From positions 21,218 to 85,217 of the forward strand of contig JAKFXK010000010.1 of the NCBI GenBank assembly GCA_021731445.1: a stretch of DNA of 64,000 bases, in the 5' to 3' direction. Every line of letters starts with the position of its first letter. Position 1 is the stretch's first letter. The stretch comes from Nevskiaceae bacterium. GTDB taxonomy: Bacteria > Pseudomonadota > Gammaproteobacteria > Nevskiales > Nevskiaceae. Shown piece by piece: positions 8,100 through 16,738 of the stretch. A program made the translations under genes and the position numbers. A model generated the notes under the pieces. That model saw nothing but the letters and a program-made list of their open reading frames with translations. It did no database searches and was not told where the DNA came from.

Positions 8100-9316
8100 T
8101 TGAAGTCGCTCATCATCTGGTCGAGCAAGGACAAGCCCTCGGTGCTGCGGATGCAGTTGCCGATGTAGGACGGAAAGCTCGGTGCCAGCTCGAAGCCCTC
8201 ATCCAGCAAGCGCTGGTTATCGAACTTGTAGTTGAGCAGCGAGAAGCCGCCATAGAGCTTCACCGCCTTGGTCACCAGACGGCGGTTGGTAATGCCCAGA
8301 CGTGCCTTGAAGTCGGGCACCAGCGAGGGAATATCGCTCTCCTTGATCTGCTGCCAAGAGGCTGCGAGCGACGGGATGTGACGGGCATCCGACATCGCCA
8401 GTTCGATGTCCCTGAAGCTCGCGCATCGAGGACCGGCAGAGATGTGGTAGAGGTCGCTACTCAGGTGCTGTTTGTAGGTCAGCAGCAGCAGTGCTTTGGC
8501 GCAGTAGTCCACCGGGATGACATCCACGGTTTCATCCAGGCTGCACATGAAGCGGCCCAGATCCTGCGCCATGCGGAACACCCAGAAGATGCTGCTCGAA
8601 GGCTTGCAGCCCAGTAGGGTGTGGCCCACCACAATCGAAGGCCGTGCCACCACCAGCGGCAGACCGGGGATCATCTTCATCTGGCGCTCAGCCTCGGCCT
8701 TGGAAGCCGTATACGGCACCAGGTGGCCTTCGGCCTCCGGCAATTGCCAGCTCTCCTGCACCGGCGACACCTTGCCTGCACCGCAAGCCATCGCCGTGCC
8801 GATGTGCACGAATCGTTCGAGCAATGGCGACTTCGCCATGCGCTTGGCAAACGCCACAGTTCCAAACACGTTCACCGGCCAGATACCGGGGTGGTTGCCA
8901 AACGAGGCGACTGCGGCACAGTTCATGACGTGCGTCACCCGGTTGAGGCGCACATCGTCAGCAAAGGCTTCCACATCGGCCAGATCACCCAGCAGGATTT
9001 GCCGGGTGCTCAGCTGTTCGAGCGGTGCAATCTTCGACTCAAAGCGGCCTAGTGACTCGACCACGCGCTGCAAGCCTTCTTCAAGTGTTTTGGCACGCAC
9101 CAGAAACAGCAGGCTGTCGATGCGACCGCTTTCCATCGCCGCGATGGCGCAAGCGCCGCCTATGAAGCCGGTGGCCCCGGTGATGAGCGTCATCGATTGC
9201 GGCGTGCGCAGATGTTCGCTGGGGCAAGACACCATCATCGGCAACGCGAGTGGGAGCTTGGTATGGATCGCACGCCCTTGGGTGGGCGTTCTGGCCTCAG
9301 GGTGGAACTGTTGCAT
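8096..9316 (-). CDS. SDR-family reductase with male-sterility/thioester-reductase-like fold
   Basis: A 406-residue extended short-chain dehydrogenase. The Rossmann dinucleotide motif TGATGFIGG begins near residue 46, and the catalytic YxxxK is YTASK. The segments RPSIVVGHTLLGCKPSSSIFW and VDVIPVDYCAKALLLL are typical of the NAD-binding_4 (male sterility, fatty-acyl-CoA reductase, thioester reductase) group. It would reduce an activated acyl group or a lipid-like ketone with NADPH; the substrate is unknown. AAGGA five bases before ATG 9316 (AAGGATTCCCATG) supports this start, though some first residues could be dispensable. It is the first gene of the operon, with a regulatory box 65 bp upstream. 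Confidence 0.8.
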   Translation of the reverse strand: MQQFHPEARTPTQGRAIHTKLPLALPMMVSCPSEHLRTPQSMTLITGATGFIGGACAIAAMESGRIDSLLFLVRAKTLEEGLQRVVESLGRFESKIAPLEQLSTRQILLGDLADVEAFADDVRLNRVTHVMNCAAVASFGNHPGIWPVNVFGTVAFAKRMAKSPLLERFVHIGTAMACGAGKVSPVQESWQLPEAEGHLVPYTASKAEAERQMKMIPGLPLVVARPSIVVGHTLLGCKPSSSIFWVFRMAQDLGRFMCSLDETVDVIPVDYCAKALLLLTYKQHLSSDLYHISAGPRCASFRDIELAMSDARHIPSLAASWQQIKESDIPSLVPDFKARLGITNRRLVTKAVKLYGGFSLLNYKFDNQRLLDEGFELAPSFPSYIGNCIRSTEGLSLLDQMMSDFK

Positions 9317-9380
9317 GGGAATCCTTCAGTCGGCACCGCAAACCGGTTTGTTTGCGTGCTGAGCAGTAGAGGCCCCGCGC

Positions 9381-9397
9381 CTTAAGAAACTATTAGG
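9381..9397 (-). promoter_or_regulatory. Response-regulator box A upstream of SDR/ABC operon
   Basis: Read on the minus strand: CCTAAT-AGTTT-CTTAAG, two six-base half sites with an 11-bp period. It matches boxes B-E in this window and resembles the PmrA (YTTAAK-N5-YTTAAK) and BqsR (TTAAG-N6-TTAAG) sites. It lies 65 bp upstream of the SDR start codon. Nothing else is recognisable in 9317-9584. Confidence 0.65.
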
Positions 9398-9584
9398 CGC
9401 TTCAGATGTGATTCAGCGATCGTGGTCGGCGCGATCAACGGTGCGATGTAAGACGCTGACTGGGATCATGGCCCAAGCCCCGACGCGATGTCGCCCCACC
9501 TCACCACGCCTGATTCATTTCGGCTTCAGCCGCGCCAATGAGTATCGGTAGTCAATTATTTGTCCTTCCACCGGAGTCAATGGA

Positions 9585-9917
9585 ATGAATCGTTTGATGA
9601 GCAGTGCAGCTTTGAGCTTGATGTTGGGCATGGCAGGTCATGCCATTGCCAACGACGCCACTGGCGCGATTATCGGTGGCGTGATCGGTGGCGGCGCCGG
9701 GGCAGCGGTCGGGCACTCTGTAGGTGGACGCGATGGCGCCATTATTGGAGGTGCCATCGGCGGTGGCGCCGGTGCGGCCATCGGCAGCAATGCGGGCGGC
9801 CGACATCCGGCCCAGCCGCAGTATCGTTCGCGCGGCGATGAGCACGACCACGACGACAAGCATCACGGTCGTAAACACGGCAAGAAAGACAAACACCGTG
9901 ACGAACACGATGATTAG
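9585..9917 (+). CDS. Secreted glycine-zipper protein with His/Asp-rich tail
   Basis: A 110-residue protein. It has a signal peptide (MNRLMSSAALSLMLGMAGHAIA), then two near-identical glycine-zipper units (GAIIGGVIGGGAGAAVGHSVGG / GAIIGGAIGGGAGAAIGSNAGG), then a charged tail rich in His, Asp and Lys (DEHDHDDKHHGRKHGKKDKHRDEHDD). Glycine-zipper proteins insert in or span the outer membrane and often respond to envelope stress; the tail could bind metal. GGAG sits 9 bases before the ATG. The gene is monocistronic and ends at a bidirectional terminator. Confidence 0.8.
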   Translation: MNRLMSSAALSLMLGMAGHAIANDATGAIIGGVIGGGAGAAVGHSVGGRDGAIIGGAIGGGAGAAIGSNAGGRHPAQPQYRSRGDEHDHDDKHHGRKHGKKDKHRDEHDD

Positions 9918-9937
9918 TCAGCAGATGATTTGCACTT

Positions 9938-9970
9938 AATGAAGTCGGCCGAAAGGCCGGTTTCTTCATT
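9938..9970. terminator. Bidirectional terminator between convergent genes
   Basis: CGGCC-GAAA-GGCCG core stem inside a longer palindrome AATGAAG...CTTCATT, with TTTC on the plus side. It separates the plus-strand glycine-zipper gene from the minus-strand glycosyltransferase gene, whose stop codon (9966-9968) lies within it. Confidence 0.75.
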
Positions 9971-10802
9971 GAGACGATGAAAAATGGAGTGCATTCACAC
10001 GTGACGCGGAAAGCTCTAGCCGATATCGAGCAATCTCCTCGCCGCTGGCGTGCTGAAAATAGAACGCCTGCTTCCAATCAAAAGGACGGTCGCGGCCACC
10101 GGCGATGCCGTGCAGCCGATAGGGCCGATACAGCTTGTAGAAGTTCCGGGCGAAGACCTTGAACAGTTGTCGCCCCAGCAAGCGTGAAAGCCAGTGCATC
10201 ACCGCAACGACCCACCAGGGCGAGCTGGCGAGGCAGAACTTGAGCTCCGGTGAAAGCTCCCGATCCGGTTGTTCAAGTGCCAGCAATTTAGCAGTGAAGG
10301 GTCGGAATGCCTGACTGCCAATGGCAAACAGGGATTGCTGGATCGGCCACTTTGGGGTTTTTCTCAGCGCGCGGCCGAACAGCAGCACGTCCGGCTTGAG
10401 AGTTGCAAGCAAGTCGGACATTGCTTGTGCCGAGAGCAAGACATCCTGCTCTACATACACCAAGGCATCAAAGCCACAGGCCTCGGCATATTGCAGTCCA
10501 AGCACAACACTGAGCGTCCACCCACTGAGATGTCCTGTGGCGTTTTGCGAATGGCCTGGATTTTGAGTCAGGCGCAATACCACCTCATTCTTCAAACCGC
10601 CGATTAGTGTCGCTGGCGGAGAAACCGGCGAGGCCGAGTCCACGACCAACAGGCTGCACTCCATGCCTTGGGGCAGTGCGCGTTCAAGCGACTGCGCCCA
10701 CAAGCGTCGAAATGCCGCACCGCGAATCTCATCCACGCCGTAGGTGTCGTAGTTACGCGGAATATCGCTGCAATACCAGCCGCTCACGATCAGTATTTTC
10801 AC
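9966..10802 (-). CDS. Putative GT-A-fold glycosyltransferase-like protein
   Basis: A 278-residue soluble protein. The N-terminus MKILIVSGWYCSDIPRNYDTYGVDEIRG opens a Rossmann-like fold, and FDALVYVEQDVLLS resembles the acidic (DxD-like) nucleotide-sugar site of GT-A enzymes. No membrane helix is seen. The family is not recognised with certainty; a glycan-modifying role fits the nearby flippase and GT4 genes, but those lie in another transcription unit. The stop codon overlaps the terminator shared with the glycine-zipper gene. The 150 bp to degP (10803-10953) hold nothing evident. Confidence 0.5.
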   Translation of the reverse strand: MKILIVSGWYCSDIPRNYDTYGVDEIRGAAFRRLWAQSLERALPQGMECSLLVVDSASPVSPPATLIGGLKNEVVLRLTQNPGHSQNATGHLSGWTLSVVLGLQYAEACGFDALVYVEQDVLLSAQAMSDLLATLKPDVLLFGRALRKTPKWPIQQSLFAIGSQAFRPFTAKLLALEQPDRELSPELKFCLASSPWWVVAVMHWLSRLLGRQLFKVFARNFYKLYRPYRLHGIAGGRDRPFDWKQAFYFQHASGEEIARYRLELSASRVNALHFSSSQ

Positions 10803-10953
10803 AGAGCCTCGAAGATCAGCATCACATGTGGGTCAAGGGCTAGCGCGGTGTGAGTCCAGCGACCACACGAGGTTCCACTCGTTCAGCCTCCATATCTCCC
10901 CCCACGCCTTGTCGAACGAATCGCATCCTGCTGCTTGTGCGTGCAGTGCGCGC

Positions 10954-12402
10954 TTAGCCCAGTTCTACCGGGATGAACAGGCGTTGACCATCCCGTTGAA
11001 TCAGCAAGGCCAGCGGTGCCTGCGCGTTGTTGCTCAGCATCACCAGTTGTTGGATGCTGGTCAGGAGGGCCCCGTTCGCTGAGATCACGATATCGCCAGC
11101 CGCGATTCCTGCGGCGGCGGCCGCTTCGTGCACAGCTTCAACCATCAGTCCTGTGGTCTCGGTCTGCTGCTGCTCGGCCGCACTCAGGGGTCTCAGCGCA
11201 AGACCCAGTCGGGCCGCTTCTGCACCGTCGGGAGACGGCGTCACCGGGAGTCTCGCCGACAGCTCACCGAGTTGCGCCGTCAAGCGGCTGATCTGGTGTT
11301 CGCGCCAGATTTCAATGACCACCTTCTGCCCCGGTGCGAGTGCGGCCACCTCGCTGGGCAGTGCCGAAGATTCAACGACCGAATGTCCATTGAAGCGCAG
11401 GATCACGTCTCCCGCCTTCAACCCCGCCAGATCGCCAGAGCTGCCGCGATCCACCTTTGCAATCAGAGCGCCTTCCGGTTTCGTCAAGCCAAAACTGCGT
11501 GCCAGCATGCCGTCGACAGGTTGCACGGTGACGCCCAGTTTGCCACGCGTAACATGCCCGCTGGCTTGTAGTTGCTGGCTGACGTTCATCGCCACGTCGA
11601 TCGGGATGGCGAACGAGATGCCCTGGTAGCCGCCGCTGCGGCTATAAATCTGCGAATTGATGCCAATCACCTCACCCGCCAGGTTAAAAAGCGGGCCGCC
11701 AGAGTTGCCGGGATTGATGGCGACATCGGTCTGCAAGAATGGCACGTAGGAGCCGTCGGGCAGCACCCGCCCCTTGGCACTGACGATGCCCTGCGTGACG
11801 CTGTTCTCCAGCCCGAACGGCGCCCCGATCGCTACCACCCATTCACCGACGGCGACCTTGCTGGAATCACCGAGTCGCACGGTGGGCAGACCCTTGGCGG
11901 CGATTTTCAGCACGGCGACATCACTCGCCTCGTCCAGGCCGATGACCTTGGCGGTGAACTCGCGGTGGTCGGTTAGTTTGACGATCACTTCTTTCGCATC
12001 GGCGACGACATGCGCATTGGTGAGCACGACCCCGTCCGCTGCAACGATGAATCCAGAGCCTTCACCATAAACCGTTTGCTGTGACCCACGCGGCGTCTGC
12101 TGAAATGGCGACGTGGCGCTGCCAGGCCCCATACCGGGGCCACGAAATGATCGGGGTGGTGAGCGCTCCTGATTGGCGGTCTTCACCCCTTCACTGACAG
12201 TGATGTTGACGACGGCAGGGCCATACTGCCCTACCAGTGCGGCGAAATCAGGCAACACGATCTGTCCTGCACGAATCGTCTGGCTCGTCTCTACGGACAC
12301 ATCAACTGCATCGGTCGCGAGTGCAATGATGGGGAGGGCCAAGAGTGCAGCGCCGAACCCGGAAAGTGCAGAGCGTCTTCGGCGGAAGCAAAAAAGCGGC
12401 AT
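10954..12402 (-). CDS. DegP/DegQ (HtrA)-type periplasmic serine protease
   Basis: A 482-residue protease with the full catalytic triad: His in VLTNAHVVADAKEV, Asp in ASDVAVLKI, Ser in NPGNSGGPLFNL. Two PDZ domains follow (near GKLGVTVQPVDGMLARSFGL and RLGLALRPLSAAEQ). An N-terminal signal (MPLFCFRRRRSALSGFGAALLALPIIALA) sends it to the periplasm, where DegP homologues degrade or refold damaged envelope proteins. ATG 12402 is preceded by AAGGA at 9 bases; the longer ORF-track start is not supported. It is monocistronic, with a regulatory box 62 bp upstream of its start. Confidence 0.93.
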   Translation of the reverse strand: MPLFCFRRRRSALSGFGAALLALPIIALATDAVDVSVETSQTIRAGQIVLPDFAALVGQYGPAVVNITVSEGVKTANQERSPPRSFRGPGMGPGSATSPFQQTPRGSQQTVYGEGSGFIVAADGVVLTNAHVVADAKEVIVKLTDHREFTAKVIGLDEASDVAVLKIAAKGLPTVRLGDSSKVAVGEWVVAIGAPFGLENSVTQGIVSAKGRVLPDGSYVPFLQTDVAINPGNSGGPLFNLAGEVIGINSQIYSRSGGYQGISFAIPIDVAMNVSQQLQASGHVTRGKLGVTVQPVDGMLARSFGLTKPEGALIAKVDRGSSGDLAGLKAGDVILRFNGHSVVESSALPSEVAALAPGQKVVIEIWREHQISRLTAQLGELSARLPVTPSPDGAEAARLGLALRPLSAAEQQQTETTGLMVEAVHEAAAAAGIAAGDIVISANGALLTSIQQLVMLSNNAQAPLALLIQRDGQRLFIPVELG

Positions 12403-12463
12403 GGCGTCATCCTTAACGACTCGGCGAAAGGCCGGGGATCGGATGCCATGTTGCAGCGGCAAT

Positions 12464-12480
12464 CTTAGGTGGTCGTTAAG
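12464..12480 (-). promoter_or_regulatory. Response-regulator box E upstream of degP-like gene
   Basis: Minus strand CTTAAC-GACCA-CCTAAG: the same 11-bp direct repeat as boxes A-D but with the CYTAA half sites in swapped order. The distance to the protease ATG is 62 bp. A second CTTAACGAC lies at 12412-12420 on the plus strand, giving an inverted pair that flanks the likely promoter. Confidence 0.55.
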
Positions 12481-12672
12481 AAAATCCGGCGGTGCGCATC
12501 GAGATGCGCTGCACTGCGCCCGAACACACAGCCCTGCGGGATGCAGCATGGCCACTGTGCTTGCGGCCCAATGCAATACCGCCCAGGTCTTGACGACGCA
12601 GACTCCATTCGTAAGACTCAGTAGGGATTGTTTGCATGTTTAGGTCGTATGGCGAAAGTGCCGACGACGATA

Positions 12673-12705
12673 CTGAGGCCGCCAACAGCGGCCTCAGTTG
12701 TTTCC
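12673..12705 (+). terminator. Orphan plus-strand hairpin upstream of TIR gene
   Basis: A perfect ten-base stem CTGAGGCCGC-CAACA-GCGGCCTCAG followed by TTGTTT. No annotated plus-strand gene lies upstream between 12403 and 12672, so it either ends an unannotated short transcript or insulates the TIR gene. The rest of this 400-bp divergent region shows only box E. Confidence 0.6.
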
Positions 12706-12804
12706 GGGGCTGGGAATGTATTTTTGCTGCGTCGATGAAGCTGGATACCTTGCTGCTCTGTCGTCAACAAGCTCCATCGCACTCCCCTTACTGGTCATTT
12801 CTCA

Positions 12805-13875
12805 ATGTCTGCCTTGAGTGCTCACTACGAACTGCCGAAAAACGTCGAGCGCTACCTGGCCGCCCTGTCTGAGCTTTATGGGCATGAGGGAAAGCGGCAG
12901 TTGCAGGAACTCATCGTCAATGCGGGTATCGTCGTTCATGAGGGATGGAGCACCGATAGCTGGAATGGCGGAACCTATGGGCATGCGCTGTTTCTGACAA
13001 TCCCCAAACCGCTTTTTTTAAGTTGCGTGAAGCAGAAGGATGAACTGAGCGCGCTCATTGCGACCGACTTGAACAAACTTCACTCCTTCAAGAACGAGTG
13101 CATCGCCGAGGTGTTCATCGACCTCGCCGCAGGCGATAACCTGGACTGGCGCAAGGAGTCCGGGCTACAAACCATGGGCAAGAGAATCACCAGCCCTGAT
13201 GCCATCAAACGAATCTGGGATGACGACTGCTTTCGCTTGTTCCTCAGCCATAAAACAGAGGTCAAGAAAGAGACGGCGGAATTGAAGGCACAGTTGCGAG
13301 CCTTCGGATTTTCCTGCTTTGTTGCGCACGAAGACATCCAGCCCACTCAAGCCTGGCAGGACGAGATCGAAAACGCGCTTGCCAGCATGGATGGCTTCGT
13401 CGCCCTGCTGACAGATAACTTTCACGAGAGCTACTGGACTGACCAGGAAGTTGGGTATGCCTTCGCCCGCGGCGTGCCGCTGATCTCCGTACGTCTGGGC
13501 AAGGATCCGTATGGCTTTATCGGAAAGTTTCAGGCTTTGTCTTGTAGCTGGGCGTCGGCGGCTGAAGAGATCGTCCGCCTGCTACTCAAGAACGACCGTG
13601 CTTTCAGCGCCTACATCAAAGCCATCCGCGCCTGCCCGAACTGGGACGCCGGCAATGTGCTTGGGCTGGCCCTCCGGGGTGTCGCGGGCTTGTCAGCGCA
13701 GCAAGTGGACGATCTGATATCGGCCTACAACGAGACTGACGAACTGCGTGGCAGCTTTGCCTTCAACGGCAGCAAGTCGGGGCAATATGGCCCCGGCTTG
13801 ATCGCGCATTTGAATCGACAAGGCGCGCGACAATTTCGTCGCTCACCGCAGCGCCTGATCGAGGACGCACCGTGA
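12805..13875 (+). CDS. TIR-domain protein, possible NADase defence effector
   Basis: A 356-residue protein. The central part (about residues 142-240) is a TIR domain: FRLFLSHKTEVKKETAELKAQL, then FSCFVAHEDIQPTQAWQDEIENAL, then SYWTDQEVGYAFARGVPLISVRLG. Trp211 and Glu215 form the W-x3-E arrangement in which TIR NADases keep the catalytic glutamate. About 130 residues N-terminal and 110 C-terminal are unassigned. Bacterial TIR proteins commonly deplete NAD or make cyclic-ADPR signals in anti-phage immunity. No companion sensor such as ThsA is adjacent, and the downstream genes are for polysaccharide. ATG 12805 is the only good start. Confidence 0.82.
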   Translation: MSALSAHYELPKNVERYLAALSELYGHEGKRQLQELIVNAGIVVHEGWSTDSWNGGTYGHALFLTIPKPLFLSCVKQKDELSALIATDLNKLHSFKNECIAEVFIDLAAGDNLDWRKESGLQTMGKRITSPDAIKRIWDDDCFRLFLSHKTEVKKETAELKAQLRAFGFSCFVAHEDIQPTQAWQDEIENALASMDGFVALLTDNFHESYWTDQEVGYAFARGVPLISVRLGKDPYGFIGKFQALSCSWASAAEEIVRLLLKNDRAFSAYIKAIRACPNWDAGNVLGLALRGVAGLSAQQVDDLISAYNETDELRGSFAFNGSKSGQYGPGLIAHLNRQGARQFRRSPQRLIEDAP

Positions 13876-13912
13876 CTGTGAAGCGATGTATCTGCGATGG
13901 ACAAGGCAAGTC

Positions 13913-15247
13913 ATGACGATCACCCGCAGCGTGCCTCCACCGTATCCCCGAAGCCCAACGGCATTGACGCGCGTCTTCGGCAATGCGGGCAAGCTGCTGG
14001 GCGGAAAATTGGCGGCGGCGGTGATCGGTCTGGTTTATCTCTCACTGGCGGCCCGCACCTTGGGACCGCGTGATCTTGGCGTGTTGGTGCTGATCGGTTT
14101 CTACACGCTGCTCGTTGGTAATTTTCTGGTGGTGCAGGGCTGGCACACACTGCTGCGCTTTGCGCCTGAATGCCCGGACGACGTTGCCTTCTGCCGCCTG
14201 TTCCAATACTTGGGAGCGATCGAAGTGGGCAGCGGTATCCTCGCCATCTGCCTGGCTGCTCTGGCGGCGGCACCCTTGGCTCCACTGCTCGGCTGGCCGC
14301 CAGAGGCCAGCGGGCTGGCAGCCCTGTATTCGCTCGCCATCATCTCCAACATGCAGACCACACCGGCGGCCGTGCTCAATCACTTCGATCGCTTTGATCT
14401 GCTCACGGCTCAGCAGTTGAGCGGCCCGCTGGTGCGACTCGTGGGTGCTGCCCTAGCCTGGGCGCTGGAGGGCGGCTTGACCGGATTCGTCATCGCCTGG
14501 CTGCTCGGCTCCATCGTCGAAGGCCTCGTGCAATGGCTGCTGGCGCTGTACGAGCTTCAACGCCGCCGGATGCTGAAGCCGGGTTGGTCGTGGCCACGCG
14601 GGATGAGTGCTCGCCATCCCGGCATCGTGCGCTTTCTCATCACCAACAATCTCGACATCGGCTTAGCCGACGCCACAGGCCGCATCACGCCCTTGGCCGT
14701 GGGTGCCATGCTGGGGCCAGCGGCGGCGGGCCTGTATCACCTCGCACTGCGGCTGGGCATGGTGCTGGCGCAGCCGGTGCTGGTGCTCGGCCGCACGGTC
14801 TACCCGGAGCTCTCTGCCCTCGCCGCGCGCGGCGCACACGCTGCGGCCCTGAAACTCGCGCAGCGAACCGGACTAATTGCAGTCGGCTTTGGCCTGGTGG
14901 TCTGCGGCGTGTTTGTGGTGGCGGGCAAGGCCTTGCTCACGCTGGTTGGCGGACCGGGATTCGAGGGTGCTTATGTGGTGCTGCTGCTGATTGCAGGGGC
15001 ACGCACGGTGCATCTGTTCGGCTTCCCTTTCGGCTCGGCGCTTGTGGCCTTCGGGCGGCCGCAAGCCATGCTGTGGATCAATCTGCTGGCCACGGTCGTA
15101 CTGCTGCCCTTGCTGGTGCTCGCCGTGCTGCGGCTGGGTTTGTCTGGGGCCGGATTTCATGCCCTGGCTTATGCGTTGTTGACCGTCGGCGGCGTGCTTC
15201 TGGTATTGCGCCGCAGTACTCAGCGAGAGCTGCCAACTACCGTCTGA
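13913..15247 (+). CDS. Polysaccharide flippase (Wzx/MATE-like)
   Basis: A 444-residue protein with about twelve hydrophobic segments in the polysaccharide-biosynthesis/oligosaccharide-flippase pattern. It opens with TRVFGNAGKLLGGKLAAAVIGLVYLSLAARTLGPRDLG, the usual first helix with the TLGPxxxG motif. It would flip undecaprenyl-linked or similar glycan units across the inner membrane. The second ATG (13913) is chosen because AAGG lies 6 bases upstream; 13886 is the alternative. The GT4 gene starts 4 bp after its stop, so the two form an operon. Confidence 0.85.
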   Translation: MTITRSVPPPYPRSPTALTRVFGNAGKLLGGKLAAAVIGLVYLSLAARTLGPRDLGVLVLIGFYTLLVGNFLVVQGWHTLLRFAPECPDDVAFCRLFQYLGAIEVGSGILAICLAALAAAPLAPLLGWPPEASGLAALYSLAIISNMQTTPAAVLNHFDRFDLLTAQQLSGPLVRLVGAALAWALEGGLTGFVIAWLLGSIVEGLVQWLLALYELQRRRMLKPGWSWPRGMSARHPGIVRFLITNNLDIGLADATGRITPLAVGAMLGPAAAGLYHLALRLGMVLAQPVLVLGRTVYPELSALAARGAHAAALKLAQRTGLIAVGFGLVVCGVFVVAGKALLTLVGGPGFEGAYVVLLLIAGARTVHLFGFPFGSALVAFGRPQAMLWINLLATVVLLPLLVLAVLRLGLSGAGFHALAYALLTVGGVLLVLRRSTQRELPTTV

Positions 15248-15251
15248 AGCG

Positions 15252-16370
15252 ATGCACATCCACTACCTCATCAATGGTTTGAACGGTGGCGGGGCAGCAT
15301 TTCCCATCCCCGATCTGGTGGCGTGCATGAAGGGGCATGGCCACTCCGTGCGGGTGCTGGCCCTGACGCGGCAAGATGGCAAATCGGCCGTGCGGCTCGA
15401 TGAAGCGGGTATCGACTGGGCAGTGCTCGATGCCGGGTCTGGTCACTGGCTGACTGCCGCCCACACACTCGACGAACTGCTGCGTGAGGATCGCCCCGAT
15501 GTGCTCTGGACCTCCCTCACACGCGCCACGGTCTACGGGCAGCTACTGGGCAGGCGGCATCGAATCCCGGTGGTGAGCTGGCAACACAATGCCTACCTCA
15601 AACCAGCCAACCGCCATCTGCTGCGATGGACCCAAAAACTCAGTCGGCTCTGGATCGCCGATTCTCAAACTGTTGCTGACTTCACCGCCCGCGAGTTGGG
15701 CGTCGATCCCGGTTTGATCGTGCAATGGCCGATCTTCCGCGCCCGCACCGATGTCGCTCAGGCCAAGGCGGCGGTGCGCAAGGAACGCCTTCGCATCGGG
15801 AGTCTCGGCCGCTTGCACCCCAACAAGTGCTACTCGCATCTGATTGCTGCCGCAGCGCTGTTGAAGGCTGAGTCTCCCTCGCTGGCGCAGCGGGTGGAGT
15901 TCGTCATCGGCGGCAGTGGCAAGGAACACGCGAGCTTGCTTGCACAAGCCCGCGACCTTGGCCTGGACAATGTCCACTTCGAGGGCTTTGTCGAGAACAC
16001 GGCCGATTTTCTGGCCAGCCTGCACGGCTACATTCAAACCTCACACCACGAGGGCATGTGCATTGCCGCCCACGAGGCCATGCAGGCAGGCCTGCCGGTG
16101 ATTGCTACCGCCGTTGGTGAATTACAGCGAAGTGTGCTGCACGGAAAAACCGGATGGCTGTGTGCGGTTGGCGATGTGCAGGCCTTGTGCTCAGCAGTGG
16201 TGGCGCTAGCCAGCGATCCGACGGAGGCAGCCGTGATGGGCGTAGCAGGCCGTAGCAGGGTGCTTGATCGCTACGGTGATGCCGCCTTTCAACGCGCGGG
16301 GAGCCAAGTAATTTCAAGAATTGAAGCCCTGGTGACTGAAGCTCACGGTCGATCTGGAGCACCGCAATGA
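15252..16370 (+). CDS. GT4-family glycosyltransferase
   Basis: A 372-residue GT-B enzyme. The N-terminal acceptor domain starts MHIHYLINGLNGGGAAFPIPDLV. The C-terminal donor domain has RIGSLGRLHPNKCYSHLIAA, FEGFVENTADFLASLHGYIQTSHHEGMCIAAHEAMQAGLPVIAT (with the EGM...E motif of retaining GT4 enzymes) and GWLCAVGD. It likely adds a sugar to a membrane-linked glycan on the cytoplasmic face. It is coupled to the flippase upstream and overlaps the DUF5329 gene by 4 bp. Confidence 0.9.
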   Translation: MHIHYLINGLNGGGAAFPIPDLVACMKGHGHSVRVLALTRQDGKSAVRLDEAGIDWAVLDAGSGHWLTAAHTLDELLREDRPDVLWTSLTRATVYGQLLGRRHRIPVVSWQHNAYLKPANRHLLRWTQKLSRLWIADSQTVADFTARELGVDPGLIVQWPIFRARTDVAQAKAAVRKERLRIGSLGRLHPNKCYSHLIAAAALLKAESPSLAQRVEFVIGGSGKEHASLLAQARDLGLDNVHFEGFVENTADFLASLHGYIQTSHHEGMCIAAHEAMQAGLPVIATAVGELQRSVLHGKTGWLCAVGDVQALCSAVVALASDPTEAAVMGVAGRSRVLDRYGDAAFQRAGSQVISRIEALVTEAHGRSGAPQ

Positions 16371-16738
16371 GGCGATTTATATCGCTCGCCCTGCTGCTGC
16401 CGATGTCTGGCGATGCCGCTGGACTATCAGCCCGCTCCAAGACTGAGATTTCGCACCTGCTCACTTATGTCGCCACTTCCGGCTGCGACTTTTACCGCAA
16501 CGGCAGTTGGAACCCCGCTGCGGCCGCCTCCAAGCATCTGGAGAGCAAATACCACTACTTGGCAAATCGCCAAAAAATCTTGGATGCCGAGCAATTCATT
16601 GCCAAGGCCGCAACTCAAAGCAGTGTGAGCGGCACTGCGTATCAGGTTCGCTGTGAGGGCATTGCAGCAGTGCCGAGCGCCATATTCATGACGGAAGAAC
16701 TGCTGCGCTTTCGCCAACACTTAGAGGCACGGCCATAA
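16367..16738 (+). CDS. DUF5329 family secreted protein
   Basis: A 123-residue protein with a short signal peptide (MRRFISLALLLPMSGDAAG). The body has the DUF5329 pattern: EISHLLTYVATSGCDFYRNGSWNPAAAASKHLESKYHYLANR, then AATQSSVSGTAYQVRCEG. The paired Cys residues may form a periplasmic disulfide. Function is unknown. It overlaps the GT4 stop by ATGA and overlaps the convergent cyclopropane synthase gene by 53 bp at the 3' end. Confidence 0.75.
   Translation: MRRFISLALLLPMSGDAAGLSARSKTEISHLLTYVATSGCDFYRNGSWNPAAAASKHLESKYHYLANRQKILDAEQFIAKAATQSSVSGTAYQVRCEGIAAVPSAIFMTEELLRFRQHLEARP

Noticed and set aside
12412-12480. CTTAACGAC inverted pair as an sRNA hairpin
   Set aside because: A nine-base stem with a 51-base loop over the degP start is weak; the right arm is better explained as box E.
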